From the NCBI GenBank assembly GCA_009784445.1, contig WRBQ01000008.1, positions 1 to 60,800 on the forward strand: a stretch of 60,800 nucleotides of DNA, given 5' to 3'. This document shows positions 51,074 to 58,571 of this stretch, piece after piece. A program made the position numbers and the translations under genes. A model generated the notes under the pieces. That model was not told the origin of the DNA. It made no database searches and worked only from the letters and a program-made list of their open reading frames with translations. Source of the DNA: Oscillospiraceae bacterium (GTDB taxonomy: Bacteria; Bacillota; Clostridia; Oscillospirales; Acutalibacteraceae). Each line of letters starts with the position of its first letter. The stretch's first letter is position 1.

Positions 51074-52684
51074 CTAAGTGTCGTCGTGTTGCTCGAATTG
51101 TTCTTCAATTTCGCGGGCGTATGCTTGTTGTGCAGCAAGGGCAGCGGCTCGGCGTTCGCCCAGCTCGGCGTACATCACTTCGCGCTCTTTCTTGCCAATG
51201 TTGTAGAAAAACTGCGGAATGGTAGCCAGCAACGCAAAGGACTGCGGAATGAGCGTGGTCATTAGCCAAATGCCGTCGGCGGTGGCGGGGGGTTGGTCGC
51301 CAAAGGCCTCGCCGGTGCGGAAACCAAACTGGTGCATGATAAAATCGGTGACTGCGCGACCAACAATGCTCATTACTTTGCGTGGCACGCCGCGTAACAT
51401 GCCCACCATGGCCTCGCTGCGGAAGCCATTCTTCCACTCGCCGTAGTCGATGACTTCGTTGCGAATTTCGTCGGGAATGACCACCGAAGCGCCCCACATA
51501 GACTGGCGCGCCAGATCGTAAAGCATATACACGCCAATCATCGGGCCAATGCGGGCATACATGCGTGTGTAGGTATATTGCCCGCCCGGCGATTGCCTAG
51601 GCGGTGCCGGCAACATGCCAAAGAAGTATATAGCAATCAAAATTGGTCGGCCGATGCTGCGCGACACCACCCACAGCACCTTGGTGCTCATGACCTTGCG
51701 CAGCTTGCCAATGTAGGAATAACTAATGGGGTTGAGAATGGCGCCCGGCGCACCAAAAATCGTGCCAAAATTACGGAAGTTCAAAATTGCGCTGGTGTAT
51801 GTGCCCATTTGATCGTCCACGCGCACACCTTCCAGCATTTCATGCAGCACAATCATCAGCAGCGGCCGGTTGCCTTTTAACGCACTGAGCGACTCGCGGA
51901 ATGTTGGTGGTTTTTCTTTCTTTTGAATGTTTGCCACGCCAATCACGCGTTCTTTTGATACCGCAGCAAAGTAGATGCCCAGCAATCCGCTCAGCAGCAC
52001 TGTGCCAATGCCGAAACCTGCAAACATGCGGCGCATGGCCACTTCTCGCGCCATGCGTTGGGCGGCGGTGTAGGCTGGTCTGTTTGAAACCACGTCAGCA
52101 ATAATATCACGCAGCAGGTTAATGGGGCCGCTGCCGGTGGAGAAAAACCGCGCCTTCACAATCAGCGAAAGTCGCTCCTCGGGGTCTGCGGTGATGTTTG
52201 CAATCATGCCTACTGTGGCAATATTCCACAATGTGTCGGCTAAGTCGTTCATGATGCGCAGCACAATCCAAAAAATCAACTTGGTCAGCAGTGCGCCTTG
52301 TGGGTCATAGACTTCCCAGAAAAACACTGGCAGCAACGCCATGGCCACTGACATCACTGGCGCATAGACCGAAAACAGCAGCAACAGTGGTCGAAACTTG
52401 CCCCAGCGCGTGCGAATTTTTTCCACTAGGGTGGCCAGAAAAATGTCGCTGAAAATGTCACCAACGGCTACAATAATGCCGCCTTGTGCTTGCCGCGCCC
52501 GGTTGATGTTCAAAATGCGGTCCAGCCATTCTTGGTGGCTGCCAATGCGAAACGGCATGCCGTTGGCTGACTCAAACGCCACCAGACCGATGGTTTCCTT
52601 CAAGCTTACGGTACGGCGAAACTTGGATGGCCCGGATTGCTGTTCATCTGTGGTTTGCACGTTTTTTTCGTCCAACGTATTCAC
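51074..52684 (-). CDS. MFS/GPH-type sugar transporter
   Basis: 536 residues with about 12 hydrophobic segments. The loop DRILNINRARQAQGG and VEKIRTRWGKFRPLLL (the R-x-G-K-x-R-P signature) place it with the glycoside-pentoside-hexuronide cation symporters. GTG at 52684 follows GAGGGGGG. First of the transporter-lipoprotein-kinase group, suggesting import and phosphorylation of a sugar. Confidence 0.85.
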   Translation of the reverse strand: MNTLDEKNVQTTDEQQSGPSKFRRTVSLKETIGLVAFESANGMPFRIGSHQEWLDRILNINRARQAQGGIIVAVGDIFSDIFLATLVEKIRTRWGKFRPLLLLFSVYAPVMSVAMALLPVFFWEVYDPQGALLTKLIFWIVLRIMNDLADTLWNIATVGMIANITADPEERLSLIVKARFFSTGSGPINLLRDIIADVVSNRPAYTAAQRMAREVAMRRMFAGFGIGTVLLSGLLGIYFAAVSKERVIGVANIQKKEKPPTFRESLSALKGNRPLLMIVLHEMLEGVRVDDQMGTYTSAILNFRNFGTIFGAPGAILNPISYSYIGKLRKVMSTKVLWVVSRSIGRPILIAIYFFGMLPAPPRQSPGGQYTYTRMYARIGPMIGVYMLYDLARQSMWGASVVIPDEIRNEVIDYGEWKNGFRSEAMVGMLRGVPRKVMSIVGRAVTDFIMHQFGFRTGEAFGDQPPATADGIWLMTTLIPQSFALLATIPQFFYNIGKKEREVMYAELGERRAAALAAQQAYAREIEEQFEQHDDT

Positions 52685-52780
52685 GAATGTCCCCCCTCTT
52701 TTTATTGCGTGATGGGTGTGCATCTTCCATTGTAACATATCTGACGAAAATTGCAAGCTTTTTTTATATTTTTGTGCAAA

Positions 52781-53569
52781 TTAGCCATCTGCCAAATTTT
52801 CAATATTTCGTCCCAGCAACTTTTGCCCCCGCCATGCGTAGGCGCGGTTTTCAATCGGCGTGTGGTGCGTTAGCTGGGCAACGGCGCCCTGCAAGAACTC
52901 CGGCAGTGGGTCAATCGTTGCCTTGCGGTTGTGCGGGCAAACCTGCTGGCAGATATCACAGCCCCAAGCGCTGTGCATGGCACGAAGCTGCGCAGCGGCT
53001 TGTTCGCTGGGTTGTTCTTTGCGCTGCGAAATGTAGGACAAGCACTGTGTGCGGTCAAATTGCGCATGCCCCAGCGCGCCAGCCGGGCAGGCTTTTATGC
53101 ACAGCCCGCAATCGCCGCAACTAAGTATTGCGCATTGCGTATTACGCATTGGCGGCAGCGTAGCTGATGTTGCGATTTCACCCAGCACAACCCAGCTGCC
53201 GTATTTCTCGGTGATCAGCAGATTGTGACGCCCGCGCACACCCAAGCCCGCGTGCTCTGCCAATGCAGCTTCCGGCAGCGGAGAATGGTCGCAGTAGTGC
53301 ACAAATTCATCGTTGGGGTAGTGCTCGCGCAGTAAAGCACAGGCTTGTTCCAACCGCGCAGCAACCACTTGATGGTAATCTCGCACCACGGCGTAGCGCG
53401 CGATGTTGCGGCCGGCATAGTGTTCATCGGGCAGGAAATAGGAGAAGGCTGCGACAAGAACACTGCGCGGATTCTCGGGTAGCGTTTTGCGCGTGGGCAA
53501 CAGCGCAACGCCGTGGGGAAATGCACAGACCGCCCACAGTGGCAAAATCTCGCTAAGTTCTTCTAGCAT
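52781..53569 (-). CDS. queG: Epoxyqueuosine reductase-like Fe-S protein (QueG)
   Basis: 262 residues. DUF1730 region (VLVAAFSYFLP, YHQVVAARLEQ), GLGVRGRHNLLI, then two Cys clusters (CGDCGLCIKACPAGAL and CDICQQVCPHN) for two 4Fe-4S centres. QueG reduces epoxyqueuosine in tRNA to queuosine, using cobalamin. The C-terminal HEAT domain of longer forms is absent, as in many Clostridia. Before the first Cys cluster there is an insert (MRNTQCAILS) encoded by a near-palindromic ATGCGTAATACGCAATGCGC sequence. ATG 53569 is spaced 8 bases from GGAGG. Confidence 0.88.
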   Translation of the reverse strand: MLEELSEILPLWAVCAFPHGVALLPTRKTLPENPRSVLVAAFSYFLPDEHYAGRNIARYAVVRDYHQVVAARLEQACALLREHYPNDEFVHYCDHSPLPEAALAEHAGLGVRGRHNLLITEKYGSWVVLGEIATSATLPPMRNTQCAILSCGDCGLCIKACPAGALGHAQFDRTQCLSYISQRKEQPSEQAAAQLRAMHSAWGCDICQQVCPHNRKATIDPLPEFLQGAVAQLTHHTPIENRAYAWRGQKLLGRNIENLADG

Positions 53570-53610
53570 GTCATTCACCTCCGCAAAGCGGTCTAAAGTT
53601 TTTTGTTTTT

Positions 53611-54606
53611 TTAGCCCACCAGCGACAGCGCAAGTGCAATCATCGTTGGCATGGTGATAATTGAAATTAGGCTGATGAGTGAAACCACCTGCGCGGCATA
53701 GCCCGCGTCGCGCTCGTGCAGGGCAGCGAACACCACCGTGTTGTTGGCGCTGGGCGCCGCAGCGGGAATCATCAGCGCGTGCAGCAAGGTGCGGTCGGCC
53801 CGCAGGGCAAGCAACGCGGTGAGCACAATGGACGGCGTGATGAACAGTTTAATCAGCCCCGTGAGCAGCACTTTTTTGTTGCGCAGCAGGCTGTTGAAGT
53901 TTGTGCGCGACAGAAACGTGCCGAACATCAGCATGGCAAGGGGAGTGTTCATGCTGGCAATGGTGTCGATTGGCCAGGTGAAAATTTCAAACGCGCCGGC
54001 GGGTACCAGTGCAGGCACACGCAACAAAAACAGCGGAAAGCCAATCGCTACCGCGATGGTTGCGGGGTTGAGGAAGAGTTTTTTTACCTCAAACTTTGTC
54101 ACTCGGTTTCGGCCGCTTGCCGGGTTGCGCACGGCGCCGCCGCTCATCACAAACATGCCGTGCGTGAAGGCGAACATCGAAAAGGTGAGCACCACGATGG
54201 ACACATAAAACACGCCGATATCGCCCACCATGGCCTGCGCAAGCGGCAAGCCCATGTAGCCGTTGTTGCCGTAGATGCTGCCGTAGTGCAGCACTGGGTC
54301 GGTGTCGGGGTGTTTGCGGCCACGAAAGGCATGCCAAGTGAGTGCCATGCCTGTGCCGTGCAGCAACAGCCCGCCCAGCAGTGCTATACCAAGATTACGC
54401 AAAATCTCGGGGCTATATTCCATGACCAAAAACGAGCGGATGATAATGCACGGAGCCACAACGAACATGAGCAGCTGTGCGCAGCGTTTGGCAGCTTTTT
54501 CGGGGAACCAATTGAGGCGCTCGGCAACCACGCCAACGGCCACAATCAGATATAGCATCATCAATTGCCGCAGCACAATGAGCGCATTTTGCAGGAAATA
54601 GGACAT
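53611..54606 (-). CDS. AEC-family transporter
   Basis: 331 residues, ten or so hydrophobic segments in two inverted halves: VAVGVVAERLNWFPEKAAK, YGNNGYMGLPLAQAMVG (AEC motif with NxGYxGLP), SANNTVVFAALHERD in the C-terminal half. The family exports or imports carboxylates or auxin-like compounds. Starts 4 bases after the 54611 gene ends; GAGGAAG within its tail serves as ribosome binding site. Confidence 0.9.
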   Translation of the reverse strand: MSYFLQNALIVLRQLMMLYLIVAVGVVAERLNWFPEKAAKRCAQLLMFVVAPCIIIRSFLVMEYSPEILRNLGIALLGGLLLHGTGMALTWHAFRGRKHPDTDPVLHYGSIYGNNGYMGLPLAQAMVGDIGVFYVSIVVLTFSMFAFTHGMFVMSGGAVRNPASGRNRVTKFEVKKLFLNPATIAVAIGFPLFLLRVPALVPAGAFEIFTWPIDTIASMNTPLAMLMFGTFLSRTNFNSLLRNKKVLLTGLIKLFITPSIVLTALLALRADRTLLHALMIPAAAPSANNTVVFAALHERDAGYAAQVVSLISLISIITMPTMIALALSLVG

Positions 54607-54610
54607 GATG

Positions 54611-55651
54611 TTAGACTTCCTCGAGGCTTACTTGCTCTTCGGCTGGCGTTGCATCTGCTGAATCGGATTCGGGTGGATTTGCATCCGTCCCTACAGCAGC
54701 TTCTTCTTGTACAGGTTGTGTTTCAGCGGATGCTTCTTCTGCGACATCTGCTTCGGGCGCAGTTTCTTCGGCCAGCACAGGTGTTTCTTCTGCCTCTTCC
54801 GGCTTGGCGCAAATGCGGGTGATCATAAACACGCCAATGAACGCGGCCATGCCAAGGTCGGCGAGGTTAAGCATGCTGTCTTGCGAGGGATGGATGTTGG
54901 TGAAAAACGGGAAGGCAACCAGACGTGGCAAAAATGCCAGCAGCAAAAACGCTGCCGCGGGCAAGCCCACTGCCACTAGCCGCCACATTTTTTTCTCGGC
55001 ATTCACGCCGCTGATGACCTGTGCCGCCGCCATAAAGAATAGCAGCAACAATACCATGGACATGATGTTCAAGAATAAATCTGACACGCGCAAGTAGGAA
55101 ATCGTGCGCGAAAAATGACCAAGCAGGCGAGCGATACCCCACAGCAAAGGCATGAGCGTGAGCACGCGGTTGAGATAAATATTGCTGAGGGGGAACAGGT
55201 TCACGAGGCCCAGATTGACGAAAAACACCACAACACCTAACCCAAAGATGCCCTCCATGAGGCCGGCGAGCATGCCTGCGTCGAAGCTACCACCGGCAGC
55301 GCGCGCGGCAAACACTTGCAGCAACGCCAGCACCGCGCTGATGATCATGCACAATGCGGCCACTAGGCAAACATAACCTTCGGCTTTGCGCGTTTGACGG
55401 GTGAGGTCAAGCACAACGGCTTTGTTTGTGAGCAGCGCGACTGCCAAGGAGGCCACCACCGGCAGCGCCAAGAAAACATACAGCACGATAATGCTGGGGT
55501 GGCTTGCGTTAAACCAAAAGCCGGTGAAGTCCTCCACCAAAAACAGCTGTTGCCAAATGCGCAAGGGCAGGGCAACGGCCAAGCCCGCACCAGCGGCAAT
55601 CAGCAGCCACAGGCGAGGGTTTTGGGCAAGGCGATTTTTTATGTTTTGCAT
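54611..55651 (-). CDS. Multi-pass membrane protein with acidic tail containing a repeat insertion
   Basis: 346 residues: seven to eight membrane segments (for example LFLVEDFTGFWF region, VVASLAVALLTN, FGLGVVVFFVNLGLVN, VLLLLFFMAAAQVIS), then a cytoplasmic acidic low-complexity tail from about residue 290 (EEAEETPVLAEETAPEADV). Residues 320-328 (VGTDANPPE) are encoded by a family-2 palindromic repeat at 54670-54695. Function unknown; cotranscribed with the AEC gene. Confidence 0.7.
   Translation of the reverse strand: MQNIKNRLAQNPRLWLLIAAGAGLAVALPLRIWQQLFLVEDFTGFWFNASHPSIIVLYVFLALPVVASLAVALLTNKAVVLDLTRQTRKAEGYVCLVAALCMIISAVLALLQVFAARAAGGSFDAGMLAGLMEGIFGLGVVVFFVNLGLVNLFPLSNIYLNRVLTLMPLLWGIARLLGHFSRTISYLRVSDLFLNIMSMVLLLLFFMAAAQVISGVNAEKKMWRLVAVGLPAAAFLLLAFLPRLVAFPFFTNIHPSQDSMLNLADLGMAAFIGVFMITRICAKPEEAEETPVLAEETAPEADVAEEASAETQPVQEEAAVGTDANPPESDSADATPAEEQVSLEEV
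54670..54695. repeat. Palindromic repeat, family 2, inside a coding sequence
   Basis: GGGTGGATTTGCATCCGTCC followed by CTACA, differing at two mirrored positions from the copy at 6008. It is read in frame by the membrane protein gene on the minus strand. Confidence 0.85.
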
Positions 55652-55746
55652 GTTATCATCTCACTTTTGCATATAATAGAACTCACAATACATTATACCT
55701 GTTTTGACGGGAAAAGTCAAGTGCAAATATTGAAGAGGATTGATGG

Positions 55747-56730
55747 ATGCGACAACATTTATTTTTTGGTTTACTTGTTTTGTGCCTGTTGCTGTTGGTG
55801 CCGCTGCTGAGTTTAGCTTGGCGTGTGCCTAGTGATGTTCAGCCGCCGCAACCGCAGCAGCAAACTACCCAAGCGCAACCGGCACAGCAAGAAAGCTCAC
55901 GCACAGTGCAGGTGCTGCGCCAAGCCACTGGTGAAGTGGAAATCATCAGCCTTGAAGAATATCTGATTGGCGTGGTGGCGGCCGAAATGCCCGCGCTGTT
56001 TCACGAGCAGGCGCTGATGGCACAAGCCGTGGCGGCCTACACTTTCATGCGCTACCGCCTTGAGGTAGGCGGTGCAAACACCATCAGCGATGCGTGGGAA
56101 AACGATCAGGGCTATCTTTGCCCCGAGCAACGCCGCGAACGCTGGGGCGCAAGCTTTGCGCAGCATGAGGAAACCATTACCCGTGCAGTGCGTGAGGTTT
56201 ATGGTTACTCGTTGCAATTTAACGGGCTGCCTATTTTTGCGGCCTACCATGCCATGAGTGCTGGGCAAACCGAAAACGCCGGGGACTACTGGGGCCGCGA
56301 CCTGCCGTTTTTGCGCAGTGTGGAAAGCCCGGGTTGCCGTCTCGCGCCCAACTTTGAAGTGACCACATCCTTCACACTCACAGAGATTCGTCAGGCGCTG
56401 GGCAAACTGCCGGGAGTGAGTCTGACTGGTGAACCAGTAACGTGGTTCGGCACACCAGTGCTCACGCATGCGGGCACGGTGGCGCAAATTCCCGTGGGCG
56501 ACGCGATGCTCACCGGTCGGCAGTTGCGGCAGGCCCTTGCGCAGCGCAGCGCGAACTTCACTATGGAATTCACTGACGGCGAGTTTCACATCACCACGCG
56601 AGGTTTTGGTCACGGCGTGGGCATGAGCCAAACCGGCGCGGACTACATGGCGCAGCAAGGCAGCACATGGCGTGAGATTTTGGCACACTACTACCAAGGG
56701 ACGGACCTAGTGAGTGCTAGCGGGACTTGA
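55747..56730 (+). CDS. spoIID: SpoIID/LytB-type peptidoglycan lytic transglycosylase
   Basis: 327 residues. One N-terminal membrane helix (FFGLLVLCLLLLVPLLSLAW), then the SpoIID domain: EEYLIGVVAAEMPALFHEQALMAQ (catalytic Glu in VVAAEMP), YHAMSAGQTENA, DLPFLRSVESP, GFGHGVGMSQTGADYMA and WREILAHYYQGT at the end. SpoIID degrades septal peptidoglycan during engulfment. AGAGGATTG precedes ATG 55747. No spoIIP/spoIIM is adjacent, so a SpoIID paralogue (SpoIID-like amidase enhancer LytB) cannot be excluded. Confidence 0.88.
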   Translation: MRQHLFFGLLVLCLLLLVPLLSLAWRVPSDVQPPQPQQQTTQAQPAQQESSRTVQVLRQATGEVEIISLEEYLIGVVAAEMPALFHEQALMAQAVAAYTFMRYRLEVGGANTISDAWENDQGYLCPEQRRERWGASFAQHEETITRAVREVYGYSLQFNGLPIFAAYHAMSAGQTENAGDYWGRDLPFLRSVESPGCRLAPNFEVTTSFTLTEIRQALGKLPGVSLTGEPVTWFGTPVLTHAGTVAQIPVGDAMLTGRQLRQALAQRSANFTMEFTDGEFHITTRGFGHGVGMSQTGADYMAQQGSTWREILAHYYQGTDLVSASGT

Positions 56731-56756
56731 CAACAGCCCTCCACATCCTGTATAAT
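56727..56756 (+). promoter_or_regulatory. Promoter of the 56790 gene
   Basis: TTGACA at 56727-56732 (overlapping the spoIID stop), 18-base spacer, perfect TATAAT at 56751-56756. Confidence 0.85.
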
Positions 56757-56789
56757 AGATTCCTATGCTACATAACATGGGGGTCTTTT

Positions 56790-57437
56790 ATGTTGGTGAA
56801 AACTTATCGCGGCACGGCAAGCGAACGCTGTGTGGTTGCGCTGGAAAATCAACGGTTCATTCTGCAACAACCAGCCGAGCTAGTGCTGGCGTTTTTGCAC
56901 GATGACTACAGTGCGCTGTGCGATTGCAACGGCAACCCGCCCACCGCCGAACAAGCCGAGTACTATCGCGAGCAATTTGCGCGCCACAGTGCTGCGCCGC
57001 TGCTGCGTGACATGATTAATCACGTGCTGGTGTGCGAACAGGAGCGCGGGTTTGATCCCGTGGCGCGGCTGGCGGCTTACGCCTTTGCGCACGACATGTT
57101 TGACCTAAGCCGTGTGGCTAGCTTTAGCCAGCGCGTGACGCTAGAAACCAGCGTGGACAGCCAAAACCGCGATATGCTTGAGCGTTGGCACCAGCTGCTG
57201 CAAGAGGGCAAGGGCGAGGCAATCACCACGCGGGGGGAGCTGTTTGATGCACTGCTGGCGGATGCGCAGGCGGCAGGTAGCCCGTTTTCGTTAACCCTTG
57301 CAGCGGAGTTTTCGTCGCCGTCGCAGCTGTTGAAATCCTTTGTGGTGGAGATGGTGCACACGCGTGTGTTGCTGCATCGCTGCGCCTGCGGGCTGTATGC
57401 ATTGGCGGGCGAGGCGTTGCCTTGCAGCTGCGATTAA
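56790..57437 (+). CDS. Hypothetical protein (DUF6076-like)
   Basis: 215 residues, no signal or membrane helix. The C terminus carries a Cys group (HRCACGLYALAGEALPCSC) that may bind a metal; the N terminus starts MLVKTYRG. The plan fits small Clostridial proteins of unknown role with a terminal Cys pair. ATG 56790 has only a moderate GGGGG site; the upstream open frame covers the promoter and is excluded. Confidence 0.6.
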   Translation: MLVKTYRGTASERCVVALENQRFILQQPAELVLAFLHDDYSALCDCNGNPPTAEQAEYYREQFARHSAAPLLRDMINHVLVCEQERGFDPVARLAAYAFAHDMFDLSRVASFSQRVTLETSVDSQNRDMLERWHQLLQEGKGEAITTRGELFDALLADAQAAGSPFSLTLAAEFSSPSQLLKSFVVEMVHTRVLLHRCACGLYALAGEALPCSCD

Positions 57438-57517
57438 AAATTTCGCAAAATGGTGAGGAAAATTTTACATTTGCGCGACAAAGTTCTGTACCCATAACAT
57501 ATGAAGGAGAAAATTCC

Positions 57518-58459
57518 ATGAAAAAGATACTTAGCGTTGTTCTTTCCGCCGCGTTGTTGCTCACCGTGTTGGGCATTGGTGCAAGTGCTGTTGTTGACCA
57601 CAGCTTGCAGTTTCAGCTGCCGGTGGTGACACACATTGAAGCCGAATGGAACGGGGAAATTGAACTTAGGACTATTTGGCTTGGTTCAACTTTCCTTACG
57701 CCCGCTTTTAATCCCAACAATGTTGCCGTGACTGCACACTTTGATGATGGCACATACGAAGTGCTAACCGAATGGGATGGTTTTTTTGGCGGCGGTAGCC
57801 GCTGGGTGGAATGGCGCATTTCTGCTTGGCTGAACCCCGAAACTAACTTGGTTACTATAAGTTATTTCGACTCGCGCTTGTGGGACGAATGGGTTGATGA
57901 GGCCGAGTGTTGCTGCGAGGTAGACTGGGATGGCTTTCAAGCTAGCCTGCCGCAAGATACATTTGAATTCCCCGAAAACTTTGTTGAAGTGTTCATGCAA
58001 GAGCATGCGCCCTTTGCTGCGCTTGAGCTGAACGAAGACGCCGAAACGTTCATCAACACGCGTGTGTTCGCTTTCACTGCGCCCGAAACGCGTGTGTATC
58101 GCTTTGGCTTTAACCAAGGCTGGGGACGCATCATCATCATGGATGCACAACATAATTTCGTTGCAGGCGGCAGTAGCTCTACACAAGTTGAGCTGCAAGC
58201 AGGCGCGACCTATTACATCATTGCTACACAAACCGAGCATTGGGGCGATGATGGACGCATATTTGTGACCACCGAGCTGCAACAGCAATGGATACCCACC
58301 CTGTATCGTCGCTGGCGCAACTGGGCGAACAATGTAATGTGGAACTTAGACGGCTCTGTGTTTGGCCGCATTGTGCTGGTGTTGCTGACTCCGTTTTACT
58401 GGGCGATAACCGGGGTGGTTTCTGTCCTTTCGTGGATTATTCACGGTCGCTGGTGGTAA
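57518..58459 (+). CDS. Secreted/membrane protein, unknown, C-terminal membrane helix
   Basis: 313 residues. Signal peptide (KKILSVVLSAALLLTVLGIGASA), an extracytoplasmic part of about 250 residues with a segment (YRFGFNQGWGRIIIMD, YYIIATQTEHWGDDGRIFV) that looks like a small pre-peptidase/PPC-type beta domain, and a C-terminal hydrophobic region (IVLVLLTPFYWAITGVVSVLSWII). AAGGAGA precedes the ATG. The stop codon directly abuts the repeat-terminator module. Function unknown. Confidence 0.7.
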   Translation: MKKILSVVLSAALLLTVLGIGASAVVDHSLQFQLPVVTHIEAEWNGEIELRTIWLGSTFLTPAFNPNNVAVTAHFDDGTYEVLTEWDGFFGGGSRWVEWRISAWLNPETNLVTISYFDSRLWDEWVDEAECCCEVDWDGFQASLPQDTFEFPENFVEVFMQEHAPFAALELNEDAETFINTRVFAFTAPETRVYRFGFNQGWGRIIIMDAQHNFVAGGSSSTQVELQAGATYYIIATQTEHWGDDGRIFVTTELQQQWIPTLYRRWRNWANNVMWNLDGSVFGRIVLVLLTPFYWAITGVVSVLSWIIHGRWW

Positions 58460-58533
58460 CCACCTGCGGTGGGGCTCCCTCGCGCACTTATTTTTGTGTG
58501 CAAGCGACTTTGCGGCACGCGAAAATAAATTAA
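58460..58533. repeat. Palindromic repeat, family 1, copy F (long form)
   Basis: CCACCTGCGGTGG, GGCTCCCTCGCGC and TTGCGGCACGCG in the same order as at 30172-30262, directly after a TAA stop in both cases. Confidence 0.8.
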
Positions 58534-58568
58534 GAACCCCTGTCTTCACGACGGGGGTTGTTTGTTTT
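58534..58568 (+). terminator. Terminator after the 57518 gene
   Basis: AACCCCTGTC and GACGGGGGTT around TTCAC, followed by GTTTGTTTTG; matches the terminator of rplL. Confidence 0.85.
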
Positions 58569-58571
58569 GGT

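Noticed and set aside
53716-54555. 279-codon plus-strand frame opposite the AEC transporter
   Set aside because: Shadow frame, extremely hydrophilic and without family features, opposite a conserved membrane protein.
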